NCBI GenBank assembly: GCA_002709385.1
Contig: PAQS01000019.1
Location: forward strand, 186,001 to 250,000
Origin: Waddliaceae bacterium
GTDB lineage: Bacteria > Chlamydiota > Chlamydiia > Chlamydiales > GCA-2709385
Length of the DNA: 64,000 bases
Direction of reading: 5' to 3'
In this document: positions 1-9,835 of the stretch, piece after piece
Layout of the letters: each line of letters starts with the position of its first letter
How positions within the stretch are numbered: position 1 is the first letter of the stretch
Made by a program: the position numbers and the translations under genes
The notes under the pieces: generated by a model
Told to the model about the DNA's origin: nothing
Databases searched by the model: none
Seen by the model: only the letters and a program-made list of their open reading frames with translations

Positions 1-2642
1 GCAATATCGATTAACTGTGTTGCAGAAAGTAATTCTCCACCTCGTGGATAAAGATTTGATTCTTCAAGATCTAATAGCAATCGTTTTCTATCATCAGAAG
101 ATATCCCTTCCATTACCTCAAAAATTTGTCGCAAATGCTTCATTAAATCGCGCCCACGAGTAACCGGTAAAGAACGATGTAAATAACCATCTATCATGTC
201 TGCACTAATTACAGAATAACCTTGAGAACTAAGCCCTCTGTCTTTTTGTACAGCACTTACCCAATACCGTCTTAAATCTTGTATTGTTGTCATATGCGGA
301 ATTCGATCAAAAACTTGCCGATATCTTGCTCGATAGTTTTCATCTATCTCTTCAGCAAAACACTTCACTAAAAAATAACAAATATCAGCGTCAAGACGTG
401 TTTCAAAAAGAAAACTGCGTGAAGGTTTAATCACATACTCTTTAATCCAAGTATAAGAATAAGCATCAGATAACCATCCTTCCATTAAGGTTTTAAAACC
501 AGGTTTTAAAAGAAATGCGTGAGTGGGCGAATGCATCAACATGGAACGTTTAGGATTATCAATGAATCTCTGCATGTCTTTTGCTGAGACCTTACGCAAT
601 TTATCGATGATAAAAGCTAGTAGTTCTTGAGGACTTTCTACCCAACGAGAGTCTGATGTTGGCTTATCTTCTCTTCGCCAATAAGTACTGACTAGACTAT
701 CCATAGACCCTCCCGAGGTATAAACCCAGGGTTTTTTCTCTACTTTATCTAAGTTTTGTAGAGGGTTTTTAATCAGAGGTGCTTTATGAACTTTTGCCAT
801 TCGATATAATGCCCCTTCTAGAAAATCATCCATTTTAATTTTTCTTGATAGGGAACTTACAATTTGACTAAGAATATCCCCCAACCCCTCCAATGCTGGA
901 TCATCTTTTAACACAGCTTCTGTAGAGATAAAAAAATTGCTCAAAGACTCAATAAAAGCCTCTGCTGTATGGATTAAAGTCCACTGAGAAGTGTTATCAC
1001 GACCATGCTTATAAAGTAAGCGGAAGCCAGCTGGACTATCATCATAAATACCAGCTTGAACTTCCTGTATATCGGCATCATATACTTCTTGAAAATACTC
1101 TTGGAATAAACCTGTATAACGATCTACCAACCAAGAAAAAAGCTCTGACATACGAGATGCTTTTTGGTGCGTTTCATTGCGCATCATAAGAACACTACGC
1201 ATTTCCCCAGATTTCGCATGATATTCATTTTTCAACCAACGAAGTTCTTGTTCAGATCCTGCACGTTCTAAACGAGCTTCTACTCCCTGGACCATCACAT
1301 GATACTGCTCATATTCCGCATGCAAATCGTTCACTTTTCGATTCAAACTTTCTAGCTGCTCTTGAACGATTTTATAAAGAGTTTCTCCTATTCCTCCAGG
1401 CTCTCTATGATCCAAACCTAGACTCGAGTAAAAATTCCATTTACTAAATGCAGGCTTTGTTTCAGCAAAAGATGCCACAGTAAATTCCCACGCTCGAAGC
1501 AGGGGATTTTCTGTAATCAATTTGAAGGTTTTTAAAGCATGCTCAATACTACTTAAACAAGCGGATGGTCCTTTTCGAATTTTCTGCTTCTCTGTTCTAT
1601 GAGAAACAGCATGATGTATCATCGCACCAGTAGGGCCTGTATGCAAAGGACGCTTACGCAGCTCTTCTAATTGATTTTTACTAACTTCATAGAAGCGACA
1701 AATCAACTCTTCTAATAAATCAACAATTGATATTGAAAACGCACTCTGCTTTTGCTCATCTACAAAAACTTGAATCAACTCTTTAACAGCCATTGCTCTT
1801 TCACGTAAAGATGTCGCTTCATCTAATACACCTGCAACGGCCAAAGCAAGTAAAACTCCTGGAGATTCCCAAATCGGAGGAGAAACAAGTTCCAAATTTT
1901 TATACAAATAAATCATTCGTTTACTATCAGCAACTCCCCACGTTCTGCTCAAAGGAGCAGCATATTCAATTCCCGAGAAAGTTCTTTTAATTCTTCCTGT
2001 ATTTAATAATTCATCTAAATCGCGAAGAAACTGAGGAAGTTGTTCGTGTTGCACTAAAATAGAAGGCGCCGTAGCAAAACAGGAGCCAACTGTCTGCCTT
2101 AAGTAGGTCAAACAGGCCGAAAGAACCGCTCTACGAGTATGAGTATCCGTAATATTGACTCGCTCATCCAATGTAAGTGTATCTCGAATCAATTGATCTG
2201 CAAAACGATTTGCATAAGGTTTGTTTATTTTTTGAAGATCTTGAGAAAAAGCATCATATTCTAAAAAACTTTTTAATCTTTGAAGAATATGCTCTTGCTT
2301 TACTCCATCATTTTCAAATCCTGGACCAAGAAAATAAAGGTTTTCTTCTAATTCATTAATACAAGATTTTAAGAAGTCTGTTTCCCACTTCCCTTGCTCG
2401 CCAATGACAATTTGACTGAGTTTTTTAGCTCGCAAAACATTTCTAGCCGAACTGCTAGATTGGATTTCTGTTTGATCCAAACGCCTAGACAAGCCATACG
2501 AAGGATTAAGAATAGCTTCAGACACAGCAGAATTTGGACGAATCCTATCACGCCATGTTTTTGCCACAGCCGCATAAACCCTTTCATAAAGACTTGAATC
2601 TGTAATTTCTATTTTAAGTTGAGATAAAAAATCAGCCAGCAT
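1..2642 (-). CDS. Large conserved hypothetical protein, C-terminus beyond window
   Basis: An open minus-strand frame starts at the ATG at 2640-2642, just inside the thrS divergent gap, and I checked it open at several points down to base 1. At least 880 residues are present and the end lies outside the window. The protein looks soluble and largely helical, with a charged coiled-coil-like stretch around residues 410-470. I do not recognise a family. Around residues 182-193 there is an RQTVGSCFATAP segment that resembles the active-site cysteine context of papain-like proteases, but I could not place a matching His or Asn. By position beside thrS it could correspond to chlamydial CT580, which is unverified. 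Function unknown. Confidence 0.85.
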   Translation of the reverse strand, partial: MLADFLSQLKIEITDSSLYERVYAAVAKTWRDRIRPNSAVSEAILNPSYGLSRRLDQTEIQSSSSARNVLRAKKLSQIVIGEQGKWETDFLKSCINELEENLYFLGPGFENDGVKQEHILQRLKSFLEYDAFSQDLQKINKPYANRFADQLIRDTLTLDERVNITDTHTRRAVLSACLTYLRQTVGSCFATAPSILVQHEQLPQFLRDLDELLNTGRIKRTFSGIEYAAPLSRTWGVADSKRMIYLYKNLELVSPPIWESPGVLLALAVAGVLDEATSLRERAMAVKELIQVFVDEQKQSAFSISIVDLLEELICRFYEVSKNQLEELRKRPLHTGPTGAMIHHAVSHRTEKQKIRKGPSACLSSIEHALKTFKLITENPLLRAWEFTVASFAETKPAFSKWNFYSSLGLDHREPGGIGETLYKIVQEQLESLNRKVNDLHAEYEQYHVMVQGVEARLERAGSEQELRWLKNEYHAKSGEMRSVLMMRNETHQKASRMSELFSWLVDRYTGLFQEYFQEVYDADIQEVQAGIYDDSPAGFRLLYKHGRDNTSQWTLIHTAEAFIESLSNFFISTEAVLKDDPALEGLGDILSQIVSSLSRKIKMDDFLEGALYRMAKVHKAPLIKNPLQNLDKVEKKPWVYTSGGSMDSLVSTYWRREDKPTSDSRWVESPQELLAFIIDKLRKVSAKDMQRFIDNPKRSMLMHSPTHAFLLKPGFKTLMEGWLSDAYSYTWIKEYVIKPSRSFLFETRLDADICYFLVKCFAEEIDENYRARYRQVFDRIPHMTTIQDLRRYWVSAVQKDRGLSSQGYSVISADMIDGYLHRSLPVTRGRDLMKHLRQIFEVMEGISSDDRKRLLLDLEESNLYPRGGELLSATQLIDI

Positions 2643-2768
2643 TTAAATACCACAGTTCACTCAATTTATAGACTATTTTACACTTTCATTTTGAAAAGTT
2701 CTCGTGTAAAATGAGTCCCTTAAGAATGTTTATAAACTATGTTTTAGATCTTTTGGATAGATTGAGTA

Positions 2769-4694
2769 ATGATTATAGTTATTGATGAAAAACAGAAAGT
2801 TGAGCTCGAAGAAGGAAGTAACGGATGGGACCTTGCAAAAGAGCTAGGATTGACGGGCCCTGATCAAGCACTTGCTGTGAGCGTAAACGGTACCACCTAT
2901 GATCTGACTCATATTCTTCAAGATGGCGACCAAGTAAAATTCTGGGATTTTGCTAGTAAAGAAGGAAAGGAAGTATTTTGGCATACTTCAGCTCATATTC
3001 TTGCTCAAGCAATTCTACGTATCTGGCCAGAAGCAAAACCTACAATTGGGCCTCCGATTGAAAACGGCTTTTACTATGATTTTGCAAATTTAAAAATTTC
3101 CGATGCTGATTTTCCTAAAATTGAAAAGGAAATGAAGAAAATTTGTAAAGAAAACCACCGCCCTCAAAGAGAAGTATTAGAAAACAAAGCGGCAGCTATT
3201 GAAGCCTTTAAGGGTAACCCATACAAATGCCACTTGATTGAAGGTTTTCCTGCTGAAGAAGAGGTATCAGCTTACCGACAAGGTGAATTTTATGATCTTT
3301 GTCGAGGTCCACACTTAAGCACTTTAAGCAAAGTAAAAGCCCTAAAGGTTCTTAAAACTTCTGGTGCTTACTGGTTAGGTGACTCTCAAAACGAAATGCT
3401 TACTCGTGTTTATGCTATTACCTTCCCCAATAAAGAAGAATTGCAAACTTACTTGCACCGTCTTGAGGAAGCAAAAAAACGTGACCATAAAATTATTGGT
3501 CCAAAACTCGATCTTTTTTCTCTTCGAGAAGAAGCACCAGGTATGCCTTTTATTCATCATAAAGGGATGCATGTTTGGAATACACTGATTGATTTTTGGC
3601 GTGAATTGCATAGTAAAAATCAGTATGAAGAAATCAAAACACCGATCATGATGACTCGTGATCTTTGGGAAACCTCAGGTCACTGGACAAATTATCGGGA
3701 AAATATGTTCACATCTACAATTGAAGAGCGTGAATTTGCAATCAAACCAATGAATTGTCCTGGTTGTATTCTCTATTATGCCCGTGATGTTCGCAGCTAT
3801 CGCGAACTTCCTCTTCGTATTGGTGAAATTGGACTTGTTCACCGCTATGAACCTTCAGGAGCTTTATCAGGACTTTTCAGAGTGCGCTCTTTTCATCAAG
3901 ATGATGCCCACATTTTCATGAAACCCGATGATATTGAAAATGAAATCGTTGGTGTTTTAAACCTTGTAGAAGAAATCTACGGTGCTTTTGGACTTGAGTA
4001 CTTTTTCGAGCTTTCAACCAGACCTGAATCAGGAACTATCGGAACCGATGAAGACTGGGAAACTGCAACACAAGGTCTTCAACGCGCTTTAGATAGAACA
4101 GAAAGAAAGTATACAATTAACGAAGGTGACGGCGCGTTTTATGGTCCAAAAATCGACTTACATATTCGCGACGCACTAGGTAGAACTTGGCAGTGTGGAA
4201 CCATACAGCTTGATATGGCACTACCCGAGCGTTTCGATATCCACTACACAGCAGCAGACGGAACTCGACCTCGCCCAATCATGATTCACCGTGCAATTTT
4301 CGGCTCCATGGAACGTTTCTTTGGTATCCTTATCGAGCATTTTTCTGGACGTTTTCCTCTATGGCTTAGCCCACTTCATGTACGTGTCGTAACCGTAGCA
4401 GATCGTCATGCTGACCATGCATACGAAGTGAAAAGAAAGCTCTCTGCAGCCGGTTTAATTTGCGATGTTGATGATAGCAGTGAATCTGTAGGTAAAAAAA
4501 TCCGCTCAGCACAATTAAGCCAAATCAATTACATGCTGACTGTTGGAGATACAGAGGCTGAAAACGGAACAGCCTCTCTTCGCACTCGAGACAATGTTGT
4601 ACACAGAGAAATCCAATTAGACCAATTCATCCAAGCACTAGTTAAGGAACGAAGCAGTCGAAGTCTCGAATCTCCCTACGCAAAAAATGCATAG
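2769..4694 (+). CDS. thrS: Threonyl-tRNA synthetase
   Basis: Class II aminoacyl-tRNA synthetase that charges tRNA-Thr in the cytoplasm. The 641-residue length is normal for the family. An N-terminal TGS domain (about residues 1-62) is followed by the editing domain with HTSAHIL near residue 75, where the two histidines mark the hydrolytic site. The catalytic core has MNCPGC (zinc cysteine), the RVRSFHQDDAH region of motif 2, and IHRAIFGSMERF of motif 3. The last ~100 residues form the anticodon-binding domain. The gene diverges from the large unknown at 1-2642. It precedes parA as thrS does in Chlamydia, where CT581 is followed by CT582. Confidence 0.98.
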   Translation: MIIVIDEKQKVELEEGSNGWDLAKELGLTGPDQALAVSVNGTTYDLTHILQDGDQVKFWDFASKEGKEVFWHTSAHILAQAILRIWPEAKPTIGPPIENGFYYDFANLKISDADFPKIEKEMKKICKENHRPQREVLENKAAAIEAFKGNPYKCHLIEGFPAEEEVSAYRQGEFYDLCRGPHLSTLSKVKALKVLKTSGAYWLGDSQNEMLTRVYAITFPNKEELQTYLHRLEEAKKRDHKIIGPKLDLFSLREEAPGMPFIHHKGMHVWNTLIDFWRELHSKNQYEEIKTPIMMTRDLWETSGHWTNYRENMFTSTIEEREFAIKPMNCPGCILYYARDVRSYRELPLRIGEIGLVHRYEPSGALSGLFRVRSFHQDDAHIFMKPDDIENEIVGVLNLVEEIYGAFGLEYFFELSTRPESGTIGTDEDWETATQGLQRALDRTERKYTINEGDGAFYGPKIDLHIRDALGRTWQCGTIQLDMALPERFDIHYTAADGTRPRPIMIHRAIFGSMERFFGILIEHFSGRFPLWLSPLHVRVVTVADRHADHAYEVKRKLSAAGLICDVDDSSESVGKKIRSAQLSQINYMLTVGDTEAENGTASLRTRDNVVHREIQLDQFIQALVKERSSRSLESPYAKNA

Positions 4695-4705
4695 ATAGAT
4701 AGAAT

Positions 4706-4748
4706 CCCAATACTGCCCCCCATCAACCAGGGGCATTATTGGGAGGAG
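4706..4748 (+). promoter_or_regulatory. Strong stem-loop overlapping the parA ribosome-binding site
   Basis: CCCAATA at 4706-4712 and TGCCCC at 4714-4719 pair with GGGGCA at 4730-4735 and TATTGGG at 4737-4743, giving a 13-bp stem with one mismatch and a 10-base loop. The 3' arm merges into the Shine-Dalgarno GGGAGGAG (4741-4748) that serves the ATG at 4751. No U-tract follows, so it is not a normal intrinsic terminator. It could mask the ribosome site or stabilise processed mRNA. Confidence 0.6.
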
Positions 4749-4750
4749 AT

Positions 4751-5503
4751 ATGAAAACTATCGCTATCAGTAGCTTCAAAGGAGGGACAGCGAAAACATC
4801 TGTCTCCCTCCACCTAGGAGCAGCGTTGGCAAAGTTCCATAAAGCTAAAGTTCTTCTAGTAGATTTTGATGCTCAAGCCAACCTCACTACTGGGCTTGGC
4901 TTTGATCCGGATGAATACGATAGTATGGCTCCTGTTCTCCAAGGAGAAAAAACCTTGGATGAAGTGATTCTAAATACAACAATCCCCAACTTAGATCTTG
5001 TGCCAGCAGATACTTGGCTAGAACGCGTAGAAGTAACTGGTAGCCTAGCATCAGATCGTTATTCTCACGAAAGACTTAAGCATATTCTCAGCGAACAAGA
5101 TTATGACTACGTTATTATAGACACTCCTCCCTCACTTTGCTGGTTAACTGAATCAGCTCTTATTGCAGCAGAACACTCTTTAATCTGTGCAACCCCTGAA
5201 TTTTATAGTATCAAAGGTCTTGAACGACTTGCTTCATTTATTGAAAGCATCGGCGATCGTCATCCGCTACAAGTCTTAGGGGTAGCTCTCTCTTTTTGGA
5301 ATACAAGAGGAAAAAGTAACGAAGCATTCCTAGAAGTTATAGACCAAACTTTTCCAGAAAAGCTCTTAGAATCTAGAATCCGTAGAGATATAAAAGTGTC
5401 TGAAGCAGCTATTTTCGGAAAACCAGTCTTTGAAACAGCAGGGAAAAGCCGTTCTGCAGAAGACTATCAAAAACTTACAGAAGAGCTATTGGTACGACTA
5501 TGA
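4751..5503 (+). CDS. parA: ParA/MinD-family ATPase (chlamydial CT582 / pGP5-D family)
   Basis: Cytoplasmic Walker-type ATPase of the ParA/Soj family, used for chromosome or plasmid partition. The 250-residue protein has the deviant Walker A motif KGGTAKTS at residues 10-17, Walker A' DFDAQANLTTG near residue 40 and Walker B-like VIIDTPPS near residue 120. I chose the ATG at 4751 because a strong GGGAGGAG precedes it; a TTG four codons upstream is open but has no better signal. Its stop overlaps the next start as ATGA, so the two proteins are translationally coupled. Chlamydia has the same pair on the chromosome (CT582-CT583) and on its plasmid (pGP5-D, pGP6-D). No parB-like gene is adjacent. 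Confidence 0.93.
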   Translation: MKTIAISSFKGGTAKTSVSLHLGAALAKFHKAKVLLVDFDAQANLTTGLGFDPDEYDSMAPVLQGEKTLDEVILNTTIPNLDLVPADTWLERVEVTGSLASDRYSHERLKHILSEQDYDYVIIDTPPSLCWLTESALIAAEHSLICATPEFYSIKGLERLASFIESIGDRHPLQVLGVALSFWNTRGKSNEAFLEVIDQTFPEKLLESRIRRDIKVSEAAIFGKPVFETAGKSRSAEDYQKLTEELLVRL

Positions 5504-6234
5504 GCAAAATTAACTCTCTTCTTAGTAAACGCCTAGAGAAATCCACTGAATCACCAAAAGCAAAAGCACTTGCACAACATACTGCAGGTGGAGAACGAAA
5601 TAGCTTTGCTGGACTTTTTGGAAGAGGATCTCTTAGTGAAAGCGAAAAAAGTACTCTTGAAGAAATTCTTCGCCAATACACAGAAAACGAAGAAAATATT
5701 CAAAAAGATTTAGAGTTATTAAGCGCTATTACTTCTGAAGTAAAAGCTATAACAAACCAAGCAGCAATCCTCCACGGAGAACGCATCAAACAAGCACAAA
5801 CCATTCTTAAAAAATATCAAGAAGGGGCTTTTACTTCTTGGTTGATAGCTACATATGGAAATCGCCAAACACCTTATAACTTCCTACAATACTATGAATT
5901 TTGGAACTCTCTTCCTAATCCATTACGTCCCAAACTAGATAAAATGCCAAGACAAGCTGTTTATGCTTTAGCAAGTAGGCAAGGATCTTCAGAAGATAAA
6001 CAAAGCATTGTAGAAAAATATAAAGGAGAAACCAAGAAAGAAGTTCTTGATCAAATTAGAGAAGTTTTTCCTCTACCAGATTCCGACCGAAGACGCGTTC
6101 ACTCTGGAGATATTGCAGTTCAAAAGCTTACTCAAGTAGTTGCTTTACTTGCAAAACCAAAATCGCGCTTAAACAAGACACATAAACGCCTCATTCGTAA
6201 TCTTATCTTCCAACTAAACGAGCTTGTATCATGA
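5500..6234 (+). CDS. pGP6-D-like protein (chlamydial CT583 family)
   Basis: A 244-residue charged, mostly helical protein with no signal peptide or membrane segment. It follows parA with an ATGA overlap and precedes purB with another, so three reading frames are coupled. Position and size match chlamydial CT583 and plasmid pGP6-D, whose molecular role is not settled; a partner function for the ParA ATPase is the natural inference. Residues about 55-100 look like a coiled coil. The basic C-terminal part (KSRLNKTHKRLIRN near the end) could contact DNA. No catalytic motif is visible. Family assignment rests mainly on neighbourhood and length. Confidence 0.8.
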   Translation: MSKINSLLSKRLEKSTESPKAKALAQHTAGGERNSFAGLFGRGSLSESEKSTLEEILRQYTENEENIQKDLELLSAITSEVKAITNQAAILHGERIKQAQTILKKYQEGAFTSWLIATYGNRQTPYNFLQYYEFWNSLPNPLRPKLDKMPRQAVYALASRQGSSEDKQSIVEKYKGETKKEVLDQIREVFPLPDSDRRRVHSGDIAVQKLTQVVALLAKPKSRLNKTHKRLIRNLIFQLNELVS

Positions 6235-7667
6235 ATGCCCACCTTGAGTTTGAAAGCCCTTTGAAAAGCCGCTATGCGAGTTCTGAAATACTTTACCTTT
6301 TTTCACCACAATACCGTCATAGTACGTGGCGACAACTATGGGTTGCTTTAGCACAGGCTCAAAAAGAGTTAGGCTTGAAGATTACAAATAAACAAATTGA
6401 AGAACTACAAACTCATATAAATGAAATTGATTTTGAAAAAGTTCATGATTACGAGAAAACATTTCGTCATGATGTGATGGCTCATATTCACGCCTACGGT
6501 GATTTATGTCCTTTAGCACGCCCTATTATTCACCTAGGAGCTACTTCTTGTTATGTGACAGATAATGGAGATCTTATACAGCAAAGAAAAGCTCTAGATG
6601 TTCTAGAAAGCAAACTTGCTCTACTCATTAAAACCCTCAGTAATTTCGCTCAAAAACAAAGCAAACAAGCCTGTCTTAGCTTTACTCACTATCAAGCTGC
6701 TCAACTCAGTACAGTGGGAAAAAGAACATGTTTATGGATTCAAGAGTTTCTTCTAGATCTGCAAGATTTACAGCATTTCTCTAAAAACATGCGCTTTTTA
6801 GGTGTAAAAGGGACAACAGGGACACAAGCCTCTTTTTTAGCTCTGTTCCACGGGGATCACGAAAAAGTAAAATTACTAGATAAACGTGTAACCGACTTAA
6901 TGGGATTCGAACGTCTATTTTCAATTTCGGGTCAAACCTACACAAGAAAACAAGACTGCCAACTTCTCAATGTACTTGCAGGAATAGCTACCAGTGCACA
7001 TAAATTTGCAACGGATCTTAGACTATTGGCGAACCTAAAAGAAATAGAAGAACCTTTTGAAAGCAATCAAATTGGCTCATCAGCCATGCCTTACAAACGC
7101 AATCCTATGAGATCTGAGCGTATTTGTGCTCTTTCTCGATTTGTCATTTCAATTGCACAAAACCCAGCCTATACAGCCGCAACACAATGGTTTGAACGCA
7201 CTTTAGATGACTCAGCAAACCGACGTATCGTTATTTCAGAAGCTTTTCTTGCCGTTGATGGAATATTAAATCTCCTAATGAACGTAAGTAACGGCCTTGT
7301 TGTCTATCCAAAAGTTATGCATAAACATGTGATGAATGAACTCCCTTTCATGGCTACAGAGAATATTCTTATGGCTTGTGTATCAAAAGGAGGAGACCGT
7401 CAAAAGCTTCACGAGCGTCTACGTATTCATAGCCAGGAAGCTGGTAGACGCATTAAAGAACTAGGCGCTGAGAATGATTTATTAAATCGAATCGCATCGG
7501 ATGAGATGTTTAACTTGAACTCTTCTGAGCTAGAAAATATTTTAAACGTAGAGCAGTTTATTGGTCGCTCACCAGAACAAGTTGAAGAATTTTTAAACGA
7601 TGAAGTTCAGCCCTACTTGGAAAATTGCACGATAAAAGAGGGAGTGATTCCTGATATTACAGTGTAA
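6231..7667 (+). CDS. purB: Adenylosuccinate lyase
   Basis: Fumarase/aspartase-superfamily enzyme that splits adenylosuccinate to AMP plus fumarate, and SAICAR in de novo purine synthesis. The 478-residue length fits PurB. The family signature SSAMPYKRNP sits near residues 283-292 on the flexible catalytic loop with its serines. LGATSCYVTDNGD near residue 100 is the substrate-contact region, and FTHYQAAQLSTVGKR near residue 145 is the conserved His region. It overlaps the upstream pGP6-like gene as ATGA. No other purine gene is near, so in this organism it may serve AMP/IMP interconversion rather than full synthesis; that is inference. Confidence 0.96.
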   Translation: MNAHLEFESPLKSRYASSEILYLFSPQYRHSTWRQLWVALAQAQKELGLKITNKQIEELQTHINEIDFEKVHDYEKTFRHDVMAHIHAYGDLCPLARPIIHLGATSCYVTDNGDLIQQRKALDVLESKLALLIKTLSNFAQKQSKQACLSFTHYQAAQLSTVGKRTCLWIQEFLLDLQDLQHFSKNMRFLGVKGTTGTQASFLALFHGDHEKVKLLDKRVTDLMGFERLFSISGQTYTRKQDCQLLNVLAGIATSAHKFATDLRLLANLKEIEEPFESNQIGSSAMPYKRNPMRSERICALSRFVISIAQNPAYTAATQWFERTLDDSANRRIVISEAFLAVDGILNLLMNVSNGLVVYPKVMHKHVMNELPFMATENILMACVSKGGDRQKLHERLRIHSQEAGRRIKELGAENDLLNRIASDEMFNLNSSELENILNVEQFIGRSPEQVEEFLNDEVQPYLENCTIKEGVIPDITV

Positions 7668-7785
7668 TTTTTTCTTCATATAACTTCTTAATCGATTCCT
7701 TAAACAGGTTCTCGCGCTCTTTTATTTGTTCCAATAGAAGAGTCGTGATTGAATATAAGTTTCTGGGTCATAAATAAATATAAAT

Positions 7786-7813
7786 TTGACTATAGTCTTT
7801 TTTTCTTTATAAT
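7786..7813 (+). promoter_or_regulatory. Predicted housekeeping promoter of the MFS gene
   Basis: TTGACT at 7786-7791 and a perfect TATAAT at 7808-7813 are separated by 16 bases, in AT-rich DNA about 75 bases upstream of the transporter start. This is the best sigma-66/70-type promoter match I saw in the window. Confidence 0.6.
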
Positions 7814-7887
7814 CACTCCGATTTTACAGAATTTTTAAAAGCTCACTTTATTTTTATAAATAAACAGAACCTGTTTCCTCCTATATA

Positions 7888-9102
7888 GTGAATGAAATGA
7901 AAAAAATATTTCAACTTCCTTATCTTCTTATTCTTGCTGTTATTGCAGCTTCTATTGAAATAGAACTATCTGTTCCTAGTTTTCCTGATATGGTGCGACA
8001 CTTTGGATCGACAGAAGAAACAATTCAAAGAACTTTAAGCTTAAATTTCTTCGGTTTTTGTGTATCGAGTCTTTTTTATGGTCCCATTTCAGAAAGTTTT
8101 GGCCGTCGACCTGTCTTTCTTTTTGGAAACATCTTATTTCTTTTTGGAAGTGTTGCCTGTATTTTTGCTGGAAGTATAGAGTTATTAATTGCCTTTCGTT
8201 TTTTTCAAGGCTTAGGAGCAAGTGCTATCTGGGTTGTGACCTTTGCTATTATTGCAGATAACTATCAAGGCTCAGAGTCAATGAAAGTAATAGGGCTCAT
8301 TAACTCAATTATTACAGGATTTATGGCAGGAGCTCCCATACTAGGCGGTATCATTAACGAGCACTTTGGATGGTGGGCAAACTATATTTTTATTGGATTT
8401 TTAAGTTTTACAGCTTTACTGCTTGTTTATTTTTTCCTTCCAGAAACTCTTAAAATAAAAAAACCTCTGGAAACTAAAACAATAAAAAAAGATTACTGGA
8501 CTTTGTGTACAAGTCCTCACTTTCTACTATTAAATACTCTCCCCAACGTAATGGCTGCTGTATATATGTCTTATGTTGCAATTTCCCCTTTTTACTATAT
8601 AGATCAACTTACTTATACATCTTCTGCTTTCGCTTTTCATCAAGGAACACTGGTAGCCTCATTTTCTTTAACAAGTTACTTAAGCGCCCGCATTGTTAAA
8701 AAGTTTGGAGAGCGCAGGAGTATTATTACTGGTGCAGCCCTTACACTATCAAGCACCTTTGGTTTTTTGTTTATTGTACACTTTTTACCAAACACAGCTT
8801 TTCTTATTTCTTTATCTATGATCACATGGGCAATCGGCTGTGCTCTATACTTCAGTATTATTTTTGCTAAATCACTAGAGATTCATCCCGAATTAAAAGG
8901 TCCCGCTTCAGCATTCGCAATGTCTTCACGCACTTTAATTTGTGCTATTTTTGTTACATTTTCTGGAATAATCTACGATGGTTCTCTACAACCTTTTTCT
9001 TACTTTATGATGACAGTGGTCTCTTTAGCAATTGCTCTTGTTCCAAAAATTCTTCCAAAATCAAAGCCTATTTACCCTCAAACAAATACTCAAGCAACTT
9101 GA
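7888..9102 (+). CDS. Bcr/CflA-type MFS exporter
   Basis: A 12-helix major facilitator protein of 404 residues in the inner membrane. It has the layout of the Bcr/CflA drug-resistance subfamily (DHA1). An N-terminal helix begins near residue 8. The loop between helices 2 and 3 carries GPISESFGRRPVFLFGN (the MFS motif A, GxLaDrxGrkp), and the helix 5 region carries AGAPILGGIINEHFGW, the motif C antiporter region. The start is a GTG at 7888; an ATG three codons later at 7897 is equally possible. It stands alone behind its own predicted promoter. The substrate cannot be read from sequence: candidates are antibiotics, host-derived toxic compounds or metabolites. Confidence 0.9.
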   Translation: MNEMKKIFQLPYLLILAVIAASIEIELSVPSFPDMVRHFGSTEETIQRTLSLNFFGFCVSSLFYGPISESFGRRPVFLFGNILFLFGSVACIFAGSIELLIAFRFFQGLGASAIWVVTFAIIADNYQGSESMKVIGLINSIITGFMAGAPILGGIINEHFGWWANYIFIGFLSFTALLLVYFFLPETLKIKKPLETKTIKKDYWTLCTSPHFLLLNTLPNVMAAVYMSYVAISPFYYIDQLTYTSSAFAFHQGTLVASFSLTSYLSARIVKKFGERRSIITGAALTLSSTFGFLFIVHFLPNTAFLISLSMITWAIGCALYFSIIFAKSLEIHPELKGPASAFAMSSRTLICAIFVTFSGIIYDGSLQPFSYFMMTVVSLAIALVPKILPKSKPIYPQTNTQAT

Positions 9103-9278
9103 TCATTTAAATAATTAAGACACAAAGACTCTTACTAAGATAATTAGTAAAAGAGAATAGGAAAAACAGAAAGAAATTTCTTCTATTTGGTTAAAAATAA
9201 AAATTTTCTTTGATATGATGAAGAATCATGCTATGCATGTTCATAGCAGAATTATTGGTAACCAATAGGAGAATAGTG

Positions 9279-9806
9279 ATGCTCGACGAAGAAACTCTCA
9301 CTAAAATTAGAAACGCTCTTAAGCGCACTTTAGCATTGAAAATGACTCGGTCTACATACTGGGAAATTCAGAATATTGTGCTAACAGCTTTAAATGCAGA
9401 CAAAGAAAAAGCAACACAGCTTCTTGATTCTTTGCTAATTGGTCAACCAAGAGGAAAGCTTGCTACAGGTCCTCAACTAGACCTATTAAACTCTATCATT
9501 AATGAGTTTTGCATTCCTCTACGTGTTGCAAAAGACGTATTTGAAAGAGCTGAGTTTCTTAACACAATCGCTTCTGATATCATGGCTCACCAAAATCGTC
9601 CAGTATTCGTAAATCGTGTACGTAGAATCGACGGTGAAGAATTCCAGTTTATGACAGACACAGAAAGCTGTCTACAGCTTCTTAAGCACATGGTTGGTCG
9701 TTTAACAGAATTGAAAAAGTCTGACAAAACGAAAGCAACTCTTGAAGCTAGCGCTGGAACAATTAAAGAATTCAAAGAACTCGTACAAGCACTTGCTGGA
9801 AAATAG
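9279..9806 (+). CDS. CT584-family protein (chlamydial type III secretion-associated)
   Basis: A 175-residue soluble protein. The start at 9279 was chosen because AGGAGA lies upstream with good spacing; a longer frame to 9228 has no such signal. The block PLRVAKDVFERAEFLNTI, followed by FVNRVRRIDGEEF and FMTD, matches what I remember of C. trachomatis CT584 (PIRVAKDIHERGEF, RVDGQEFLLMTD). The gene lies downstream of the CT581-CT583 homologues as in Chlamydia, separated here by purB and the transporter. CT584 has been proposed as a type III secretion needle-tip protein, an assignment that is debated. No signal peptide or transmembrane helix is present. Confidence 0.92.
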   Translation: MLDEETLTKIRNALKRTLALKMTRSTYWEIQNIVLTALNADKEKATQLLDSLLIGQPRGKLATGPQLDLLNSIINEFCIPLRVAKDVFERAEFLNTIASDIMAHQNRPVFVNRVRRIDGEEFQFMTDTESCLQLLKHMVGRLTELKKSDKTKATLEASAGTIKEFKELVQALAGK

Positions 9807-9835
9807 AAACTAGTTTGTTTCTATTTCAATCGCTC

